Positions 57,016 to 64,000 of a stretch of 64,000 nt of DNA are shown piece after piece (the first letter of the stretch is position 1; each line of letters starts with the position of its first letter). The DNA comes from Aselliscus stoliczkanus (Eukaryota > Chordata > Mammalia > Chiroptera > Hipposideridae), in contig CM066730.1 in the NCBI GenBank assembly GCA_033961575.1, forward strand, positions 158,933,523-158,997,522. The letters run 5' to 3'. The notes under the pieces are model-generated. The model was not told the DNA's origin and did not search any database. It worked only from the letters and a program-made list of their open reading frames with translations. Position numbers and translations under genes: made by a program.

Positions 57016-57950
57016 TCATAATACTGGTTTGGTGGTGGTGAACTCCTTTAGGTTTTTCTTGTCTGGGAGGCTCTTTATCTGTCCTTTGATTCTAAATAAT
57101 GGCTTTACTAAGTGGACTAATCTTGGTTGTAAGTCCTTGCTTTTCATTACTTTGAATATTTTGTGCCAATCCTCTGGCCTGCGAAGTTTCTGTTGAGAAA
57201 TCAGTTGACAGTCTAATGGGAGCTTCTTTGTAAGTAACTGCCTTTCTCCTACTACTTTTAAGAGTCTTTTTTTTTTTTTTTTTTTTTTTGAGGGCAGCGT
57301 CACTGGCCCTCATATGTGGAACCCGAACCGGGTCCCCTGGCATCCTAAGCCAGCGCTTAACCACCATGCCACTCGGCCGGCCCACTTTTAAGATTCTTTA
57401 TCTTTAACCTTTGGCCTTTTAATTATGATGTGTCTTGGTGTTGGTCTCTTTGGGTTCATCTTATTTGGGACTCTCTGCTGTTCCTGGGCTTGTATAGCTA
57501 TTTCCTTAGCCAGGTTAGGGAAGTTTTCTGTCATTATTTTTTCAAATAGGTTTCTAATCCTTGCTTTCTCTCTTCTCCTGGTACCTCATATGATGCAAAT
57601 GTTGGTACGCTTGATGTTGTCCCAGAGGCCTCTTAAACCATCCTCATTTTTGGGGGGATTCTCTTTTTCTTCTTGCTGTTGTGATTAGATGTTTTCTGCT
57701 ACCTTATCTTTCAAATTGCTGATTCGATCCTCTGCTTTGTCTAATCTGTTGTTGATTCCATCTAATGTATTCTTCATTTCAGATATTATATTCTTCATTT
57801 CTGTTTCCCTTTTGTGTTTTCTAGCTTCATTTTTTGTTTCCTATGTGTTGAAGTTCTTATTGAGATCATTGAGCATCTTTATACCCTGTATATGAATTCT
57901 GTACCTGGTAGGCCGCTTGTCTCCATTTTGTTTAGTTCTTTTTCTGGACC
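57016..57950 (-). pseudogene. L1 ORF1 relic (broken)
   Basis: It resembles the RNA-binding ORF1 protein: a coiled-coil NRLDKAEDRISNLKDKVAEN, DNIKRTNICII and NFPNLAKEIAIQAQ. The C-terminal part FKVMKSKDLQPRLVHLVKP continues past the SINE at 57270. Internal stops (for example after CII) and the SINE break it, so it makes no protein. Confidence 0.7.
57270..57383 (-). mobile_element. Short tRNA-derived SINE, antisense, in L1
   Basis: A T run, then GAGGGCAGCGTCACTGGCCC and CCACTCGGCCGGCCC. The duplicated target ACTTTTAAGA (57254-57263 and 57384-57393) extends to ACTTTTAAGAGTCTTT versus ACTTTTAAGATTCTTT with a mismatch. It lies in the C-terminal part of the L1 ORF1. Confidence 0.85.
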
Positions 57951-59510
57951 TTTGTCCTGTTCTTTCATTTGCTACATGTTTCTTTGTCTCTTCATTTTGT
58001 CCACTTCTGTGTGTTTTTTCTATGTATTATGTAGGGCTGCTGTGTTTCCCAGTCTTGGTAGGGTAGCCTTATGCAGTAGGTGTCCTGTGGGGCCCAGTGG
58101 TGCAGTTTCCCTGGTCACCCGAGCAGGGTGCTCCAGGTGTGTCCCTTGCATGGGTTGTATGTGCCCTCCTGTTGTAGTTGAGCCTTCATTGTTGTTTGCA
58201 TGTCAATGGGAGTGATTGACCCTCATTCTGATTGGTTGTGAGGCCTGGCTGTGACTATAGTGGAGGAGCTGTTGTGCAGGGGCTGACCCTAGAGCAGGAT
58301 TCGCTTTAGCGGGGCTCTGGTGCCTGCTGAGTCTGCCCTTTGGATGTGTTGTATGTGGAGCTGGTTGGGTGGTGCTCTGGTGTGGTCTGAAGCTGGCCAC
58401 CAGGTGTGTTGATTCTGGGGCCTCTTGAGAGGTGCTCTAGTGCAGGCTACGTTCAGCCACTGCCTCTGCCTTGCCCAGGGCCACTTGGTATGAACTACAA
58501 AGTGATCTGCAGATGACTGCCACTTGTGCTGGGCTTAGAGGTGCCTGGGAGAGGCTACGCTGTGAAGCTGGTAACTGATGGTGGCCTCTGTTAGTGCTGG
58601 GCTTGCAGCTACTTAGCACGAGGTATAGGGCATGCCAAGGCTAGATGCTACTCATTTGGGGTTTGTGAACCTGTGAGAGATTTTAGAAAAGTCCACAGCA
58701 TAAGCCAAGACAGGCTGTTTGTATGGAAAATCCACTGGAAGCTGCTTGGGTAGGCCCCCAAGTTGGATGGGGCCAGGTCTCAGGGAATCACCTGGGTGGG
58801 ATGAATTACATTAGCTAGGTTAACGAAGACTCAGATATGGCTCCTGCCTGTGTGTGAAGGTTGGGTGGGGGGAGGGCTCAACAAAGCAACAATGTTTTCT
58901 GCCAGCACTTCTGCCTGGGAGAAAGCTGCCTCTACAACCCTCAAGCCAGACAATTCATTTCCTCCCTGTATGTCCCTGGTGCCTTTCGACCTGCTGCCCT
59001 AGTGCTTAAACTCAGAGCAGTGAGTCCATCAGTTTGTAAGTCTGAGCATAAGCCCTTTAAGAGGAGCGCCTGAGACCTGAGCCTGCAGTCTCACTCAGCC
59101 ACAATCTCCACTGGTTTTCACAGCCAGAAGTTGTGGGGATTTCTCTTTTCGGCAATGGAATGAGAATCGTGGGTTGGGGAGCCTGATGTGGGGGTGGGAC
59201 CCCTTGCTTCTCAAGGGAGACCTCCACAGCCAAAATACCCCTCCCAATTTTTAACTGCTGTATGTTGGTGTGGGACCAGCCATTTCCACATCTCCGCCCC
59301 TCCTACCAGTCTTGAGGTGGCTTCTTCTGTATGTACTTAGTAGTAGGGCTTCGGTTTAGCTAGACTTCAGGTGATTCTCAGTGATGGTTCGTTTGTAGTT
59401 TACTTGTAATTTTCAGGTGGTTGTGGGAGGAGGCAAGCACAGTATTTACCAGTTCAGTTACTCCATCATTTTGACCATGGCAAATGCATGTTTTGAGTGT
59501 AGGAATTTTT

Positions 59511-59850
59511 GTTTGTTTTATTTGTACATGGATCCCGAGCACCTAGAACAGAGCTTAACATATATAGCCGCTCAATAAACATTTGTTAAATGAATGAACG
59601 AGTGAATGCATGAATGTCGCAACACAAATGTAGCCTCGTCCATGAAGCCTTCCCTCAGTCCCGTGTGCTATCACTGTGCCTTGACTCCTTGCTTATAACA
59701 GTGCTGGGGAGTCGCTGCATGTTTGCCTGGTGCCCCCACTCTGAGAAGCCCTTGGGGACAGGGATGATATCAAGTTTTTCTTAATGCAGTACTGGCCCTA
59801 GCCGAGTGTCTGGCACATAGTAGGTACTCAGTAAATGAGTGTGGGAGGGA
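59511..59850 (+). mobile_element. L2 LINE tail and a second L2 end, sense
   Basis: 59511-59625 is the tail of the L2 opened by the L1 (CACCTAGAACAGAGCTTAAC, CGCTCAATAAACATTTG). 59635-59850 has GTCTGGCACATAGTAGGTAC and TCAGTAAATGAGTG, another L2 3' end. Confidence 0.7.
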
Positions 59851-60190
59851 AACATTCATGAGTACCTACTGAGTGATGCCCCTTCATGACTGTGCTCACA
59901 TGTACATAAGAGTTTGCATTTAGAAATGGGCTCATTCTTTTGAAATAGACCTTGACTCTGTAGAATGCCATCAAGAAGAAGAATTCAAGGCTACTGAATA
60001 AACTTACTTTTATCTCCATCTCACACAAGTTCTGTATATCCAACCATCATCTTGATCTCTCTACCAGTATGTCCCCCTCCCATACACACACACATGCACA
60101 TCCAGCCTTGGTGTCCAAAACTGCCTCTCTTGTGGCCTGCCACACCACAAGGTACTCCCCTCCTGGGTTCCCTGCCACAGGAAATGGCAC
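59851..60190. other. Unassigned intron
   Basis: A short CACACACACATG tract near 60085. Nothing else is recognised. Confidence 0.35.
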
Positions 60191-60194
60191 CTTC

Positions 60195-60325
60195 CATCCA
60201 TCCATCCATCCATCCATCCATCCATCCATCCATCCACCCATCCATTCATCCATTCACCCACCCACCCACCCATCCACCCACCCATCCACCCACCCACCCA
60301 CCCATCCATCCACCCACCCATCCAC
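60195..60325 (+). repeat. TCCA/CCCA tetranucleotide run
   Basis: About 11 TCCA units followed by TCCATTCATCCATT and a CCCA-rich half. Long open frames on both strands are artefacts of the repeat. Confidence 0.95.
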
Positions 60326-60329
60326 TTTC

Positions 60330-60595
60330 ATGACAGAAACCCAGAATTTATCCCTCCCAGTTGCTAAGTCCTGCAGATTCTAATTCCTAAATATCTCTCA
60401 AATAAGTCTTCTCACGCCCTTCCCCACGGCCCAGCTCATCTGGCCTCATCTGGACTGAGGTAACTGTGGCCTAACCAAAGCACCTTGCCCGCTACCCCCA
60501 CTCAGACCTCCTCTGTGCCACAGCCACAGTGATCCTTCTAAAATGCAAATTTAATCATATTTCTTCACTGTCTTTGATCCTCAAGATGAAGTGGA
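60330..60595 (+). mobile_element. L2 LINE fragment, sense
   Basis: CAGCTCATCTGGCCTCATCT and CAGCCACAGTGATCCTTCTA, AAATGCAAATTTAATCAT fit the L2 order. Confidence 0.55.
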
Positions 60596-60599
60596 AAAA

Positions 60600-60790
60600 A
60601 AAGGAGAACTTAGCATTTGCTGGGCATCTACAGTCAGTGGAGAGTGCTAGGTACATTAATTATCCCATTTAGTTATCGTAAGAAACCACTGTGCAGAGAA
60701 GCAAAATGAGTCTTAGGGAAATAAATCGCCCGAGGTCACATGGCTAGGAAATTGTGGAACCTGATTTCAAATTTAAACCTCTTGACCTTA
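60600..60790 (-). repeat. MIR, antisense
   Basis: TTTGCTGGGCATCTACAGTC, AAACCACTGTGCAGAGAAGC and AGGTCACATGGCTAGGAAAT. Confidence 0.7.
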
Positions 60791-61145
60791 AAATCCATTT
60801 TCTTTCTGGTATACTCCTCTGCTTTCAAGTCCTTTTGGCCCAGTGGTCTCTGTCATGCAGCCCTTTCTACCTTTTTAGTACCAGGACCCATCTTTCCTCT
60901 CCGTTTACTCTGTGATAAGCTATCAAGAGCTACTTATCTTAGATAATACCTTACGCTTTCAGCTTATGATATTTGGTTATCTCCGAAATGCCTTTCAGGT
61001 CTCTATCTAGTGAACTCCTATTCATCCTTCAAAACCCATCTCTAATGGCACCTCCTCTGTTAGGCTTTCCCAAATTGACTTACCCAAGCAAAGTAATTGT
61101 TTCTTTACCTATGTCCTCAAAATGTGAAATGCACTCCTGGGAGAC
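60791..61145 (+). mobile_element. L2 LINE fragment, sense
   Basis: TCATCCTTCAAAACCCATCT, CTAATGGCACCTCCTCTGTT and AGGCTTTCCCAAATTGAC fit the L2 3' block. Confidence 0.5.
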
Positions 61146-61149
61146 AGAA

Positions 61150-61395
61150 GAGTTCATTGGTTAAGAACATAGACTCTGGAATCAGACTACAGGGCTTAGA
61201 ATTCTAGCTCCTTTCATCACTATGAGCTGTATCACCTTTGGCAAGTAACTGAATCACTTTGTGCCTTGGTTTCCTTACCTGTAAAATGGGAATGATAATT
61301 CATAGGGCCTTAGTAAGGATTAAGTGACATATGTGGAGTAGACTAGTGTCTGCTACAGTACAAGTGCTCAATAAATCTTAGGTTTTATTATTGTG
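61150..61395 (+). repeat. MIR, sense, near full length
   Basis: TTGGTTAAGAACATAGACTC, CTATGAGCTGTATCACCTTT, CTTACCTGTAAAATGGGAAT and AGTGCTCAATAAATCTTAG. Confidence 0.8.
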
Positions 61396-61525
61396 ACTCT
61401 GCTGCCTCTGATACATGTTTGAACTCAAATGTTGCATTTTGTCTTTCTTTATGATTTAGTCCATCTCTCCAATATATCATGTGCTAAGTGTATTATAATC
61501 ACTTACTTGCATACTGGCTCCAGGA
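61396..61525. other. Unassigned intron
   Basis: Nothing recognised. Confidence 0.35.
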
Positions 61526-61529
61526 GGGC

Positions 61530-61615
61530 AGGTGACCCAGCTAGTAAGCAGCAGGGGAAGGATTCAGACTGAGGTCTGCAATAATTCAAAAGCCAGTGCT
61601 CTTAACTATTACATG
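61530..61615 (-). repeat. MIR, antisense, partial
   Basis: GACCCAGCTAGTAAGCAGCA and GTGCTCTTAACTATTACATG. Confidence 0.65.
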
Positions 61616-61669
61616 TCAGAGCTTGTTCCGCGAATCATTTTTTTCTGAATATCAAGTCCCGGCTGGGAG

Positions 61670-62130
61670 CAGCGAGACTACACCAGGTTATGCTGCAGGA
61701 ATGAGTAAAACATGGTCCCTGCCCTTGGGGACTCCCAGCAGAGCTCAGAACCTAGAGTGGAAGACAGATATGTGAACAGGTCATTCAAACAGTGCGATGC
61801 ACCAAGTCTGAAGTCGGATACATTGCTGTGGGAACATAGAGGAGAGCAGCACTAAACGCTTGGGGAATAAGGCTTTACCAAAAGGTGGCATTAGAGTTGT
61901 TTCTCCAAGCAGAAGAGTTGCCGTGGACAAAGGGCATCCTAGGTAGACGGAACGGTGTGAGCAAAGGGCAGGAGGCCTGAACATGTGCAACACTAAAACA
62001 GAGCTGGCCTGGGGACAAGGGGCAGGAGGAAAGATGGCAGAGGTCTGACAGGCCTGGAATACCCTTTGAGTTTTGCCCCAGGGAGTAGGGTTGAGGTTTT
62101 GTTCTGTTCCATCATGCCTAAGGTGTACTA
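61670..62130 (-). mobile_element. L2 LINE, antisense
   Basis: ATGCTGCAGGAATGAGTAAA, ACATGGTCCCTGCCCTTGGG, AGACAGATATGTGAACAGG, AACGGTGTGAGCAAAGGGCA and GAGGCCTGAACATGTG fit the antisense L2 order. Confidence 0.7.
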
Positions 62131-62214
62131 AGACCTGATGGAAAGAAATACCCTATTCACCACAGTGGTGACCATAGAAGTAAATGTGACAGCTGACTTC
62201 TCCATGCGTCCTTG

Positions 62215-64000
<1,786 letters not shown>

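Larger units (their letters stand above)
55401..59498 (-). mobile_element. HAL1-like L1, antisense, near both termini
   Basis: It sits inside an L2, bounded by GTAGGGATTTTT (55389-55400) and GTAGGAATTTTT (59499-59510), a 12-bp duplication with one mismatch. On the - strand the 5' end (about 59487) reads CCATGGTCAAAATGATGGAG, an L1-type start. ORF1 relics follow to about 57016 with in-frame stops. Near 56968 an ORF2 start appears as MNKMAISTYLSTITVNVNRL, but only about 90 codons remain before the 3' end motifs (CAACAACATGGATGGACCTA) near 56450. The element is internally shortened, like HAL1. Confidence 0.75.

Noticed and set aside
60021..60383. Proline/histidine and glycine/tryptophan-type frames on both strands.
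   Set aside because: They are shadows of the TCCA/CCCA run.

Overview
The window is mammalian nuclear DNA. It holds two protein-coding exons inside long introns, surrounded by layered transposon relics. It has no bacterial-style gene density, operons or ribosome binding sites. It does have consensus GT/AG splice sites, ancient mammalian MIR, L2 and MER5 relics, MLT1-type LTRs, L1, and young tRNA-derived SINEs with target-site duplications. The SINEs begin GGGCCGGCCGAGTGGC and end in 'CCCCAATAAA..'. From memory this pattern fits rhinolophoid bats (RHIN1-type SINEs of horseshoe and leaf-nosed bats). Small palindromic mariner elements fit a bat too. The species call is an inference.

The gene lies on the + strand and is almost certainly CSMD2 (CUB and Sushi multiple domains 2). 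One exon (41976-42170, 195 bp, phase 1-1) encodes a complete sushi/CCP domain. The next exon (62567-62774, 208 bp, phase 1-2) encodes the first half of a CUB domain. Joining the first exon's last base (G) to the second exon's first two (CG) gives an uninterrupted reading frame with one Ala codon at the junction, so they look like consecutive exons. I recall the same residues as the first sushi and second CUB near the N-terminus of CSMD2. The intron between them is 20,396 bp. The flanking introns run off both ends (at least 41,975 bp upstream and 1,226 bp downstream).

Region by region. 1-13 kb: L2 and MIR relics, a decayed minisatellite, one long SINE and an MLT1-like LTR. 13-26 kb: a repeat-poor AT-rich block, short SINEs, an L1 inserted in a MER5-like element, several antisense L2 copies, and CA/CTG microsatellites. 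26-28 kb: an L1 tail and a 620-nt satellite with no G on the + strand. 28-42 kb: L2 and MIR, a long SINE made of three tRNA-like modules, a repeat-poor AT-rich block, an MLT1-like LTR, a CG/CA alternating tract and a 35-bp minisatellite, then the sushi exon. 42-62.5 kb: the internal intron, with two 77-79 bp mariner hairpins, a third long SINE, a Tigger-like relic, a 41/42-bp minisatellite with alternating E-boxes, and an L1 with most of ORF2 missing. That L1 sits inside an L2 and itself carries a deleted mariner, a mariner hairpin and a short SINE. 62.5-64 kb: the CUB half-exon and intron.

I found no other gene, RNA gene or CRISPR array. The most notable items are the nested transposon stack at 55-59.5 kb, the paired mariner hairpins, the trimeric SINE, the E-box minisatellite and the G-free satellite. 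None is evidence for a new functional system.
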